This document shows, piece by piece, positions 17,969 to 27,048 of a DNA stretch of 64,000 nt. Within the stretch, counting starts at the first letter, position 1; every line of letters begins with the position of its first letter. The translations under genes and the position numbers were made by a program. This DNA is from an uncultured Tateyamaria sp. GTDB lineage: Bacteria; Pseudomonadota; Alphaproteobacteria; Rhodobacterales; Rhodobacteraceae. Under the pieces are notes generated by a model. It was not told the origin of the DNA. It saw nothing but the letters and a program-made list of their open reading frames with translations, and made no database searches. Where the stretch lies: positions 1 to 64,000 of the forward strand of contig NZ_CANNDS010000007.1 of NCBI RefSeq assembly GCF_947503415.1, read 5' to 3'.

Positions 17969-19573
17969 TCACATGATGAAGTCTGCGGCCTCCATGTCCT
18001 GAAAGATGTCGTATCCGCCGCTGGTGTCGATTTCGGGGTGTTCGACTTGCCCTTGCAAGGCATTGCGTGATGCATCGGGCATCACACACGCCTCCGCCCA
18101 GTCAAGAAAGAAGCCGTCTTGCAAGGCGGTTTCCCCGGCCTCTACCGTCAACTTGGCGCTATTGAGGTTCCCTGCATTGCCGACGTATTGATTTCTCTGA
18201 TTGGAGAACTCCAAATCGACATCTTCCTGGAAGAACCTGATGCGATACCCGTCCTGTGCCAGCACATCCTGGAAGTCATAGTTTCCGTCGGCATCGGTGC
18301 GCGTCACAGCAACCTTTTCCCCATCGCGCCTTAGCTGCACGCGATGATCGGACACGGCGCGATCACCCTCGTCGAATTTGTTGTTGCCATTCGTATCTAT
18401 GAAAAAGCGCCCCTCAACCGTGCCGGTCTGGTCGGGGTCAGGACCCAACTCAAACGCACCCAGATCGGGGGCCGACCCGTTGAAGGATGTGCCCGCAGGC
18501 ACACCGGCATCCACCAGATCACTGTCTTCGGCAAGGCGCAGGAAATCGGGGCTTGTCGGGTCGAGGCTCACAAAATCATCGGCGGTCACATCGACATCTG
18601 ATGACCAGCTGTTGGCGGTGTCGACGACAGAGTCCCCGATCAACTGATTCACACCATTGTCGAAGCTCAGGTTGTTGCGCAGCTCATGCGTGCCGCTGGC
18701 AAAGTTGAAACCTGCATAGCCATTGTCATAGGCGGTGTTGTTGTAGACCTCAAAGCTGCCCGCGCTGTTGTTGTAGTCGAACCCGCGGGTGGTATTGCCC
18801 CAGGCAATGTTGTTGTGCAGCACGTGCTGTGTCTCTGTGACCGAGGATGCGTCGCCCCCGGACAGTTTAAACCCGTTTCCATTTCCTTCAAACAGCGGCC
18901 CGTGATCCCACCGGTCCACGCCATGGCCGAAGGCTTCGGAATTGCGAATGGTGACTGATCCGTCAAAATCCCACATGTCGATCCCGTCGTCGGAATTGTT
19001 GTACATGCGCACACCATCGACCACATTGCCTTCGCCGGACCCAAACTTGATCCCGATGCCGTCTGCGTCCTGACCGTTGTTGGCTGCATCGAAATTGTGG
19101 TGGAATTCGCCGCCCAGGATCAGGTTGTTCGAGTTGTCGCCGTAGAGCTGAAGCCCTGTGTTGTCGTTGTGGTGGATATTGAGGTCCTTGAACACGCTGC
19201 CCTCAACCGAGAACGCCAGATATCCGTTCCGAGGGCCGCCGGTGATTTCCAACCCTTCGACATGCCAGTAGTCGCCGGTCTGTGTGATCAGGATGCTGTT
19301 GGAATTGCGGTCGTCGTACTTGGTCCACGCGCTGCCATCCAGAATGGGCACCTCGTCCTCATAGGCCATCAGCCAGATCGGCGCATCCGCCGTCCCGCTT
19401 TTGCTGAGGGTTGTTGTCGTGTCCAGAGGCAGGTCGTAGGTGCCGCCTCGAAGATAGATCGTGTCGCCGGGGTTCACGAGCTCATGCGCGGCGGCAATGG
19501 TGGACAGCGGTTGATCCAGAGAGGTTCCGCTGTTCGTATCGGTTCCAGTCGGAGACACATAGTAGACTGCCAT
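17969..19573 (-). CDS. PL9-like right-handed beta-helix protein with SdrD-like domain
   Basis: This is a 534-residue secreted-type protein. Residues 1-40 (VYYVSPTGTDTNSGTSLDQPL) are the usual start of parallel beta-helix lyases. Residues 110-290 contain the PL9-type series DADGIGIKFGSGEGNVVDG, NNSDDGIDMWD and GNGNGFKLSGG. An SdrD/Cna-B-like domain (EGRFFIDTNGNNKFDEGD) follows near residues 390-460. There is no N-terminal signal peptide, and the hydrophobic C-terminal end (AADFIM) suits type I secretion. I start at the ATG at 19573 after AAGGAA. It would cleave an acidic polysaccharide by beta-elimination; the substrate is unknown. Confidence 0.8.
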   Translation of the reverse strand: MAVYYVSPTGTDTNSGTSLDQPLSTIAAAHELVNPGDTIYLRGGTYDLPLDTTTTLSKSGTADAPIWLMAYEDEVPILDGSAWTKYDDRNSNSILITQTGDYWHVEGLEITGGPRNGYLAFSVEGSVFKDLNIHHNDNTGLQLYGDNSNNLILGGEFHHNFDAANNGQDADGIGIKFGSGEGNVVDGVRMYNNSDDGIDMWDFDGSVTIRNSEAFGHGVDRWDHGPLFEGNGNGFKLSGGDASSVTETQHVLHNNIAWGNTTRGFDYNNSAGSFEVYNNTAYDNGYAGFNFASGTHELRNNLSFDNGVNQLIGDSVVDTANSWSSDVDVTADDFVSLDPTSPDFLRLAEDSDLVDAGVPAGTSFNGSAPDLGAFELGPDPDQTGTVEGRFFIDTNGNNKFDEGDRAVSDHRVQLRRDGEKVAVTRTDADGNYDFQDVLAQDGYRIRFFQEDVDLEFSNQRNQYVGNAGNLNSAKLTVEAGETALQDGFFLDWAEACVMPDASRNALQGQVEHPEIDTSGGYDIFQDMEAADFIM

Positions 19574-19712
19574 GTTCGGGTTCCTTGCATCGATGTGTTG
19601 GCTTTTGGGGTGGTCGTGCACCGGCCTGACACATCATGCATCAAGGGTGTCAGCGTAATCTTTCGATGCGCGCCGCAGGGGCGATAACCTGCTGATATAT
19701 AGCAAGAAATCG

Positions 19713-19725
19713 CCAATATGATTGG
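19713..19725. promoter_or_regulatory. CCAAT-ATG-ATTGG inverted repeat upstream of the PL9-like gene
   Basis: This 13-bp palindrome lies about 140 bp before the PL9-like start. Reading leftward it is followed by TTGCTATATATC, which could include a -10 element. It is a candidate operator/promoter only. Confidence 0.3.
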
Positions 19726-19755
19726 ACTGTATCAGGTTGCTTTACGCACGACGAA

Positions 19756-19787
19756 ACGGTCCTCGGCGCGCGATGGCCGGGGACCGT
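19756..19787 (-). terminator. Hairpin after the RTX gene
   Basis: ACGGTCC (19756-19762) pairs with GGACCGT (19781-19787). On the minus strand the stem is followed by TTTCG. It lies about 50 bp beyond the RTX gene stop and may end its transcript. The T-run is short. Confidence 0.4.
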
Positions 19788-19835
19788 GCTTGAATGGCCG
19801 CTGGATCGTTTCAGCGACCTTGAGTCTGGTGCCTG

Positions 19836-22800
19836 TCAGACAAACAGGTCCAGTAAATCCGCCGGCTCTGTGATCAGCTCGAACCGAACCGCGTCGGCAA
19901 TGATGGTGCCGTCAGCCTCCTGCGCGCCGAAATCGACAAACAGCGTTTGGCCTGCGGTCACGTCCACAGTGCCAAGGGTGGTGTACTGATCCTCGGTCGC
20001 GTCCATGTTCAATCCTTCAAAGACAAACGCATCCTCCCCGGCCCCAAAGGTGATATCGACATCCGTTGCTTGGTTGCGCAGGGCCGTGCTGCCCTCGTCA
20101 TTCAGATTGCGGATCGACACGGTGTATTGCCCTGTGGTCACGGCCTCTGCTTCATACCGGATCGACGCATCCGATCCTGCCGCGGCCCAAAGGAAATCAA
20201 GGCCAAGGAACCCGCCGATGCCCGCCGTGCTGGTAAAGTCGCCTGTGGTGGTCGCCGCGTCATTGTCCACAATGATCAACCGGTCCGCGATCAGCGACGC
20301 GTCATAGGCGCTGTAGGCGTCGATGCTGATCTCACCGATGCGCGTCTCACCGTCACGCGTTTCTTGCGCCAGATTGAACCCGGAAGCGGCAGTGGCCGAT
20401 GTGGTGCCGGCCGCGAACAAGCTGGCATCTTCGGTGACATAGCGCGGGATTGAGCCGTCGAAGGGGCCATTGTGCCAAGCGCCCAAAACCTCGCTGACAC
20501 CGCCGTTGATGGTCTTCAGAACGGTGCCTTCGTCTTCGGTCTTGATCCCGAGGGCGAGGAAGTTCGCGCCGTCGTTAACGATCTTGGCCTCGATCCCACG
20601 CTCGGCATTGTCGCCTTCAATGTTGATGTGGCGGCCATAGGCGTTCTGGTCATGCAGGTTGATCGGGCCCCCAACGAAATTGGCAAAAAATACATCGCCC
20701 TGATCTGTCTCTGCCACCGCGTCATAGCTGGCTGCCGATAGATCCCGCAGCACAAGGGTACGGTCGCTGTCATGCAGGAACTGCGTTTGAGATCCGGTGA
20801 ATACAGCGCTGACGCCTTCGATGATCACGGTGTCGGCGGTGCCATCAACGATGCGGAACTGCGCGCCGCCCTCAAGGCGACCGGCATCCGATCCGATGAT
20901 GCGTTCGACATTGCCCCGCACAAGGATCTCTTCTTCGAATTGCCAGCGCCCTTCGGCGGGCGGGATGTATATGGTTGTGGCCCCTGAATCGATGGCCGCC
21001 TGCAACGCGGCGGAGGCATCCTGCCCCTCCACCCCGCCGAAATCCAGAAGGCTGGCCCAGTTGGACAGATCAGGATCAAGCGGTGGTTCAGGCGTGTCCT
21101 CGAACTCCAACCCGATCCGTGTGTCCGGGCTTTCAAACAGGCTCGATGCGCCACCACGGCGCGGGCCGCTGATACCGATGCCGATATACTCGTCGACGAC
21201 ATCGCCATTCACATCGCCATTGCCCACATTCTGCAAGGTCTGCGCGTCGATGGCCTGTGCAAAGCCGTTGGTCTCGATATTCTCGGCATACAGAAACCGC
21301 GTGTTCAGGATGGCGGCCTGATCCCCCGCCTCGGCGGTGGAGGTGAACGTGCTGTCCACGATCACCGCACGAGATGAATTGTCGGCGTTGACGACACCAA
21401 TGCCGGGCCCGGTATAGTCAATCTCGCGTCCAAAGAACGCGTCGGCCCGCCCGTTGTGAATGCCAACGTCCTGTCCAACCAGCGTGACGTTCTCAAGCGT
21501 GATGCTGTTGCCCTGATTGCGATTGTCGATGCCGATTTCGAACCCTTCGATGGTGACATCCTCGATCAGGGTGGGGCCGGTTTCGCCGTTGTTCACGTCA
21601 AGCCCAATGGCTCCGCCTTCGCCCGACCGGATGGTCACATCGCTGATGGTGGACTGGTTGTTGCCGTTGAAGGACAGGCCGGTGGCCGCCGTGTTGCCCG
21701 TGCCGATGTCAAAGGTCATGTCGAGCACACGGTTGTTGAAGCCCTGCGCCACACCTGCGCCGAAATCAAGGATCGCGCCCTGATGATCCAGCCCGTCCGC
21801 CAGTTTGAAGATTGTGCCATCCTCGCTTTCGCCCTGGATGGTGATGAAGTTGGGCACCGGCACGCCAACCCCGTTGGGCGGCATCAGCGTGTCCGAAATG
21901 TCATAAACGCCGTCCTCGAAATAGTAGGTCACACGGGTCTGGAAGGTGTCGAGCAACTCCTGAATGGCGGCGGTGTCGTCGATCCCATCGTCTGCAATGA
22001 TCCCGAAGTCGGCGACGTTGATCACGCCGAAGTCCACCGGGAACGGATAATCCGAGGTCGCATCCCCTTCAAAAACAAAGTCTCCTGCATCCAGTTCATC
22101 GGCAGTTACGTTGCGCAGAAGAACCTCAGCCTCGTCCAGTGTCACGCGCACGCCGCGCCGCGTGTCGGTCAGGGTCAAGTCTTCGAAGTCGGCGCCAGTG
22201 CCCTCGAACATCACCAGATCGACACCCAGTTCGAAATCGCGCACGTCGCCCGATACCGGATCAGGGCCAAACACAAACAGGTCGGCACCGGCCCCGCCGT
22301 CCAACACGTTGCGCCCGGTGCCACCATCCAGCCGGTCATCGCCATCGCCGCCATCAAGGCGGTCGTTGCCTGCCCCACCGCTCAGGCTGTCATCGCCGCT
22401 GCCACCGCGCAACTGATCGCGCCCATCGCAACCGTTCAGACTGTCGTTGCCTCCGTCACCGCGCAGGTTGTCGCTGCCCGCGCCACCCTCAAGTATGTCA
22501 TCACCCGACCCACCGTACTGTTTGTCATCGCCCGCACCCCCAACGAGCAGGTCATTGTCAGCCCCGCCGCGTTGCCTGTCGTTTCCGTCCCCTCCGGTCA
22601 GGATGTCATCACCTGCGTTGCCGTCCTGGTTTGTGCTGACCCTCAGACCACTGGCATCGAACGCGTCGTTTCCAACACCGCCCGTCGCCCACTCCACGCT
22701 GGTGTCGAACTGGTTGAGGACAATGCCGACCGTGCTTTTGACGATGACGCGATCCAACCCGTCTCCGCCATCAATCAGCGTATCCTCACTGTCCACGTAA

Positions 22801-23042
22801 AGGCTGTCGTCACCGGCCCCGCCCAGAAGGGCATCAGCCCCGTCATTTCCGAACAACCGGTCGTTGCCGTCGTCGCCTTGCAGTGTGTCATCACCGCCGC
22901 GCCCTTCGATCCGGTCATTGCCGCCATAGCCGCGCAAGATCTCATCCGTATCATCGCCCAGTATTCTATCGTTTCCGGGCATGGGATCTGTTGGCAAGGG
23001 GTCATTGTTCAGCGGTGTTTGGCTTGGCGTCGGTGTCGGCAT
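19836..23042 (-). CDS. RTX protein with tandem pectate-lyase-3 beta-helices (GH55-like)
   Basis: This 1068-residue protein opens with about fifteen RTX nonapeptide repeats (GGxGxDxLx; residues 23-275) that would bind calcium outside the cell. Two beta-helix modules follow, each starting with a pectate-lyase-3 signature: VADFGIIADDGIDDTAAIQ near residue 340 and LLDFGGVEGQDASAALQAAI near 670. The pair of helices recalls GH55-type glucanases. A golvesin/CBM-like beta-sandwich ends the chain. The C-terminus DLLDLFV fits a type I secretion signal and no N-terminal signal is present. Transport genes are not in the window. RTX at the N-terminus rather than the C-terminus is less common. Confidence 0.82.
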   Translation of the reverse strand: MPTPTPSQTPLNNDPLPTDPMPGNDRILGDDTDEILRGYGGNDRIEGRGGDDTLQGDDGNDRLFGNDGADALLGGAGDDSLYVDSEDTLIDGGDGLDRVIVKSTVGIVLNQFDTSVEWATGGVGNDAFDASGLRVSTNQDGNAGDDILTGGDGNDRQRGGADNDLLVGGAGDDKQYGGSGDDILEGGAGSDNLRGDGGNDSLNGCDGRDQLRGGSGDDSLSGGAGNDRLDGGDGDDRLDGGTGRNVLDGGAGADLFVFGPDPVSGDVRDFELGVDLVMFEGTGADFEDLTLTDTRRGVRVTLDEAEVLLRNVTADELDAGDFVFEGDATSDYPFPVDFGVINVADFGIIADDGIDDTAAIQELLDTFQTRVTYYFEDGVYDISDTLMPPNGVGVPVPNFITIQGESEDGTIFKLADGLDHQGAILDFGAGVAQGFNNRVLDMTFDIGTGNTAATGLSFNGNNQSTISDVTIRSGEGGAIGLDVNNGETGPTLIEDVTIEGFEIGIDNRNQGNSITLENVTLVGQDVGIHNGRADAFFGREIDYTGPGIGVVNADNSSRAVIVDSTFTSTAEAGDQAAILNTRFLYAENIETNGFAQAIDAQTLQNVGNGDVNGDVVDEYIGIGISGPRRGGASSLFESPDTRIGLEFEDTPEPPLDPDLSNWASLLDFGGVEGQDASAALQAAIDSGATTIYIPPAEGRWQFEEEILVRGNVERIIGSDAGRLEGGAQFRIVDGTADTVIIEGVSAVFTGSQTQFLHDSDRTLVLRDLSAASYDAVAETDQGDVFFANFVGGPINLHDQNAYGRHINIEGDNAERGIEAKIVNDGANFLALGIKTEDEGTVLKTINGGVSEVLGAWHNGPFDGSIPRYVTEDASLFAAGTTSATAASGFNLAQETRDGETRIGEISIDAYSAYDASLIADRLIIVDNDAATTTGDFTSTAGIGGFLGLDFLWAAAGSDASIRYEAEAVTTGQYTVSIRNLNDEGSTALRNQATDVDITFGAGEDAFVFEGLNMDATEDQYTTLGTVDVTAGQTLFVDFGAQEADGTIIADAVRFELITEPADLLDLFV

Positions 23043-23435
23043 GTATCTGTCCTTTTGTGCACTGCGTCAGACACTTGCCGTCCGACTCGGCGACATTAGG
23101 AGGTTCGTTTGCCAGTGGTTTTCACGTTTCGCATGAATGCGAAAAACCGCCGAAGGGAATGGGACGTATAGCTCGTTTCGATGCACAAAACCGGCGGCGA
23201 ATTACAGAGTATTAAGGGCAAAAGCCCGCTGTGAAATGCGGGCGAAAATCTGCCAAATAGAACATGCCCGGGGTTCCATGCGCTGACGTATTGGCGGACA
23301 TCAGCGTTTTCTGTGACGCCCTGAGGCGCCGACATGGAGGCCAACAGCCTTAAATTTGTTCATTGCAATCGGGCGCAGATGGCTTTGACAGGACCGCGAA
23401 CTTCCTTCTGGCCTAGCCGTGTCATGGAATTCCGA
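23043..23435. other. Intergenic region with two inverted repeats
   Basis: No gene is seen in this 393-bp gap upstream of the RTX gene. TTTCGCAT-GA-ATGCGAAA at 23127-23144 is a perfect 8-bp-arm inverted repeat, 85-102 bp before the RTX start, and is a good operator candidate. GCCCGC/GCGGGC with an 8-nt loop at 23224-23243 is a weak hairpin. The stretch is AT-richer than the flanking genes and may hold the RTX promoter. Confidence 0.45.
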
Positions 23436-24479
23436 TCAATCGCGGGCCAGTGCTGGATGCCGATAGGCCTCCGGGTATGTCATTGGCTTGACCGGTCCAA
23501 GCGGCACGACATTGTTCCAGCTCCGCCCAAAATACCCCTGACGGCAATGGATCAATGACCCGCTGTCTGCCACGCCGTCCAGCCCATAGACCCGGCACAA
23601 CCATCGCCACAGATGGGGATAGTCGAGAATGCGCCCCCCGTTCAGTTTCATCCGCACATAATACACGGGATCATGTCGGTAGAGTGTCGGGAACAAACGC
23701 AGGTCGGCTTCGGTGAAACGATCGCCGGTCAGAAAGGGCCGGCCATCGGCCAGTCGCTGCTCCAGCGTTGCAAGCGCGGAAAAGTAGTTGGCAAAGGCCG
23801 CGTCATAGACGCTTTGGTCGCTGGAAAACCCGGCCTTGTAGGACCCGTTGTTGATGTTCACGTAGATAAATTCGTTCAACTCATCGATGTCACGCCGCAA
23901 GTCCGCAGCGGTGTCGTCTGCTGGGTACATGTCCAGCAAAAGGTCCGGGGCCAGAGTGCTGCCAAGGGCGTTGGCATGCGCGCCCAGCATCCGCACAATC
24001 TCGGCGCTTTCGTTTGATACGATGCGCTTTGTCTTCTTGTCATACAGGATCGGCACCGACCGTTCCTCGGACCCTTCGGCAGCATAGAGGTCTTTGGCCA
24101 GACGATATCCGCTGCCGCTTGCCGTCTCTTCGGTGCATTCCGGCAACGGCGCACCAGTCAGCGGTGAAATGCGGTCGGGGGTGAAATGCCAGAAATTTGC
24201 CCCTGCCGGATCGGTGTCATCGGTCCGGTTCGGGAATGCCACGTCCATCGAGATCGAGGTCTGCAATCCAAGAATGCCCCGGGCCAACGTCACACGGTGG
24301 CACCAAGGGCAATTCAGTGCGACATGAAGGTGGTACCGACTCGGCTCTGCCGGGAAGTCCGGCGTGTCCCCGATCACATTACGAAACCGGCTGACACCGC
24401 GCACAAACTCACCCTTTTGACGACGCTGTGCCGCATTCGCCTGATCTTCCTGTGTCGAGGCATCGGTCTGATCGGTCAC
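23436..24479 (-). CDS. Glutathione transferase, glutathionyl-hydroquinone reductase-like
   Basis: This 347-residue protein belongs to the ECM4/YqjG (Xi/omega-like) class. The active-site block HVALNCPWCHRVTLARG is near residue 60 and the C-terminal helical domain contains DRFTEADLRLFPTLYRHDPVYY. Xi-class members usually read CPWA here, so the second Cys is a variation. The family reduces glutathionyl-hydroquinones in the cytoplasm, a role that would suit nearby catechol catabolism. The start is a GTG at 24479, supported by AAGGAGAAGTTT. It appears to be a single-gene unit. Confidence 0.88.
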   Translation of the reverse strand: MTDQTDASTQEDQANAAQRRQKGEFVRGVSRFRNVIGDTPDFPAEPSRYHLHVALNCPWCHRVTLARGILGLQTSISMDVAFPNRTDDTDPAGANFWHFTPDRISPLTGAPLPECTEETASGSGYRLAKDLYAAEGSEERSVPILYDKKTKRIVSNESAEIVRMLGAHANALGSTLAPDLLLDMYPADDTAADLRRDIDELNEFIYVNINNGSYKAGFSSDQSVYDAAFANYFSALATLEQRLADGRPFLTGDRFTEADLRLFPTLYRHDPVYYVRMKLNGGRILDYPHLWRWLCRVYGLDGVADSGSLIHCRQGYFGRSWNNVVPLGPVKPMTYPEAYRHPALARD

Positions 24480-24665
24480 AAACTTCTCCTTGCGTCCTGA
24501 TCAATCGCGTGTGCCGTGATGCAGGATAACCGCCGCGGTCAGCCCTCGTTCGTGGATCAGATGCGGCCCTCAAGTATTTTGACGTATCAAGGAGTACTTA
24601 GTAACCGTCCTGTCGGGGGCGACAAGTGCTTGAACGGCTGGAAGGGCGTGATGTGGACATACTGC

Positions 24666-24878
24666 CTATGTGTCTGCGGACTTGCGGCTTTCGTCTATCT
24701 CGGTCTGGCTGTTCCCGCCGGTAAACCAATCGCTCCGTGCGCGGTCTTGAAAGATGATCCAATTGTGTTCGGGATGACTGCCAAGCACGTCGTGGAAGAC
24801 TTCTGCAATCCCTTCGGCAATGGCCTTTTTCTGTGCCTGCGTCCGGCCTTCGAACAATTCGATTTTCACGAGGGGCAT
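24666..24878 (-). CDS. 4-oxalocrotonate tautomerase-family protein
   Basis: This 70-residue protein starts MPLVKIELFEGRTQAQKKAIAEGI. After Met removal, Pro1 is the catalytic general base of the tautomerase superfamily. The length and the beta-alpha-beta pattern fit the 4-OT group. It follows the betaine transporter genes (22 bp after proV) and may be their last co-transcribed gene. It could act as an isomerase on a muconate-type intermediate from the meta-cleavage pathway at 47-51 kb, where an HpaF-type isomerase is missing; that link is inference. The ribosome site AAAGGACAAGCC supports the start. The gap 24480-24665 shows nothing clear. Confidence 0.82.
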   Translation of the reverse strand: MPLVKIELFEGRTQAQKKAIAEGIAEVFHDVLGSHPEHNWIIFQDRARSDWFTGGNSQTEIDESRKSADT

Positions 24879-24900
24879 GGCTTGTCCTTTTGCAGTGATC

Positions 24901-25950
24901 CTAGGGGTGGTTGGCGTCGTTGGCTTGTTTCGGAACGAGGGCCCGCACCAAGTCCTTCATATCAAGCACGCCGACATCCTCGCCTTCTTTCTGAACGCGG
25001 AACTTGATGGTCGTGTCGCCATGCGACATGGCGATCACTGACTCGAGCGTCGCCTGATGATCCACGGTCCCCTTGATCCTGTCATATCCTGCATCGGGCG
25101 GCGACATGACCGACCGGGCGCGCAAAACCCGCGCGCGGTTGATGTCGTTCACGAACTCTTCGATGTAGGCGTCGGCGGGATGTAGAAGAATGTGCTGGGG
25201 TTCGCCCTGTTGAACGACGGCCCCATCCTTCAGGATCACAAGATGATCTGCGAGCCGCAGTGCCTCGTCCAGATCATGGGTGATGAACACCACGGTCTTC
25301 CGCAGTTCCGCCTGAAGTTCCAAAAGCAGGCCCTGCATATCAGTGCGGATCAGGGGATCGAGCGCGGAAAAGGCTTCGTCCATCAACATGATGTCGGAAT
25401 CCGATGTCAGCGCGCGCGCAATGCCGACCCTTTGCTGCATGCCGCCTGACAGCTGATACGGGTATTGGTCCTCGATCCCAGCCAACCCCACACGGTTGAG
25501 CCAATAGAGCGCCTTTTCAAGGCTTTCGGCCTTGTCATCACCGCGGGATATGGGCGCAAGCGCGGCATTCTGCAAAACGGTTCTGTGCGGCAGTAGCGCG
25601 AAGTTCTGAAACACCATCGACATTTTGGACTGACGCATCCGGCGTATGCCCGCTGCTTCCATTTTGGTGATGTCCTTGCCGTCGATGACAATGGACCCGG
25701 CCGTTGGTTCGATAAGGTAATTGATGTGGCGGATCAGCGTAGACTTTCCTGACCCCGACAAGCCCATGACGACGGTAATGTCGCCCTCGTTCATCTTTAT
25801 GTTGATGTCCTGCAGCCCCAGAACATGCCCATGATCCGCCAAAAGCTGCGTTTTGCTTGCACCGGCATAGACATGTTCAAGTGCCGCCGCAGGCTTTGCG
25901 CCGAACACCTTGTACAGGCCCGAGACTTCGATCTTGGCGTTCTTGGACAT
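24901..25950 (-). CDS. proV: Glycine betaine/proline-type ABC transporter ATPase
   Basis: This 349-residue ABC ATPase of the ProV/OpuAA group has Walker A GLSGSGKST, signature LSGGMQQR, Walker B DIMLMDEA and the switch His in FITHDLDEA. The C-terminal extension (about residues 275-345) is the place of the CBS-like osmosensing tail in this family. I start at the ATG at 25950, since upstream codons overlap the permease end. It follows proW by 10 bp in a leftward proX-proW-proV operon. Given the neighbouring demethylase genes, its substrate may be a quaternary ammonium compound used as a nutrient rather than as an osmolyte. Confidence 0.9.
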   Translation of the reverse strand: MSKNAKIEVSGLYKVFGAKPAAALEHVYAGASKTQLLADHGHVLGLQDINIKMNEGDITVVMGLSGSGKSTLIRHINYLIEPTAGSIVIDGKDITKMEAAGIRRMRQSKMSMVFQNFALLPHRTVLQNAALAPISRGDDKAESLEKALYWLNRVGLAGIEDQYPYQLSGGMQQRVGIARALTSDSDIMLMDEAFSALDPLIRTDMQGLLLELQAELRKTVVFITHDLDEALRLADHLVILKDGAVVQQGEPQHILLHPADAYIEEFVNDINRARVLRARSVMSPPDAGYDRIKGTVDHQATLESVIAMSHGDTTIKFRVQKEGEDVGVLDMKDLVRALVPKQANDANHP

Positions 25951-25960
25951 GACAAGCCCC

Positions 25961-26989
25961 CTATTGCTGCGCGCGACCGGTGTTGATGCGGTCGAGGGCG
26001 GCTTTGCTCGTGCGATCCAGAATGACGGCCAACAGGACGATCCCAAGACCGGCGACCAGACCCACGCCCAGTTCCAGATTACGGATGCCACGCAGCACCA
26101 GAACACCAAGGCCCGGAGCGGAGACAAGCGATGCAATCACCACCATAGCCAGCGACATCATGATGGTCTGGTTCAGCCCGGCCATGATGTTCGGCAATGC
26201 AAGCGGCAATTGGATGCCGAACAGCTTTTGCTTGCTGCTTAGCCCGTAGGCGTCTGCGGCTTCGATCACACTGCGGTCCACGAGGCGGATGCCGAGATCC
26301 GTCAATCGGATGATCGGCACAATCGCATAGAGAATAATGGCGATCCCGTACAGTTTCGGCTCTGTGACGCTGAACAGGAAGATCAGGGGGATCAGGTAAA
26401 CGAACGACGGCAATGTCTGCAGCAAGTCCAGAATCGGCAAGGATATCCGCTGCACGGCATCGCTTTTGGACATCAGGATTCCTATGGGGACACCCAGCAG
26501 CACACTGATGAACGTGCAGACAAACACGATGGACAGGGTTTGGATCGCCGGTTCGAGATGGTCGATGAAACCCAAAAAGAAAAAGGACAGGGCAACAAAG
26601 ATTGTGACGCGCAGGGATCGGGACACCCAGTACGCGCACCCGATCAGCAGAGGCAGCAGCAGCCACCACGGCATGGCCGAAAACAGGGTCAACGATCCGT
26701 CCAACATCCAGCTCAGCGGTTGGGTCAACGGATCCAGAACGATCTTGAGCTCGTCTTTGACGTTCAGAAAGCCGTTTTCCAGCCCGGTGGTCAGATCGCG
26801 GGCCTGAGGGATCTTGGCGCAGGCATCGTGCAGGACATCCATGGATGGGAAAGGAAACGCCTCACCTTCGGTTTCCACGCCGGTGTTTCTGGCCGTCAAT
26901 TGGTTCAGTGAGATCAGGCCGCCGCCTTCGTCTTCACCACACCAGCCACCAAGGCCCAAAGTCTCAACCAAGCGATCGTATACGGACAC
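25961..26989 (-). CDS. proW: Glycine betaine/proline-type ABC transporter permease
   Basis: This 342-residue inner-membrane protein has a long cytoplasmic or periplasmic N-terminal part (about residues 1-95) and then six to seven hydrophobic segments. The EAA-like loop reads EAADAYGLSSKQKLFGIQLPLALPNIMAGLNQTI. This matches ProW/OpuAB. No ATG is available. I use the GTG at 26989, 4-5 nt after GGAGGG, in preference to the TTG at 26995 that touches the ribosome site. It is the middle gene of proX-proW-proV. Confidence 0.88.
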   Translation of the reverse strand: MSVYDRLVETLGLGGWCGEDEGGGLISLNQLTARNTGVETEGEAFPFPSMDVLHDACAKIPQARDLTTGLENGFLNVKDELKIVLDPLTQPLSWMLDGSLTLFSAMPWWLLLPLLIGCAYWVSRSLRVTIFVALSFFFLGFIDHLEPAIQTLSIVFVCTFISVLLGVPIGILMSKSDAVQRISLPILDLLQTLPSFVYLIPLIFLFSVTEPKLYGIAIILYAIVPIIRLTDLGIRLVDRSVIEAADAYGLSSKQKLFGIQLPLALPNIMAGLNQTIMMSLAMVVIASLVSAPGLGVLVLRGIRNLELGVGLVAGLGIVLLAVILDRTSKAALDRINTGRAQQ

Positions 26990-27048
26990 ACCCAACCCTC
27001 CAGATCGTCGTCCGCGCAGCGCAAGTGCCGCGCGGAAGCGCTGTGTTG

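Noticed and set aside
22270-22980. Tandem DNA repeats that could suggest a repeat array
   Set aside because: They encode the RTX nonapeptides and have no spacer-repeat structure, so they are neither CRISPR nor satellite.
21456-23099. 547-codon open frame on the + strand
   Set aside because: It is the antisense of the RTX and beta-helix coding region, with a repetitive Val/Ala-rich translation caused by the RTX codon repeats.
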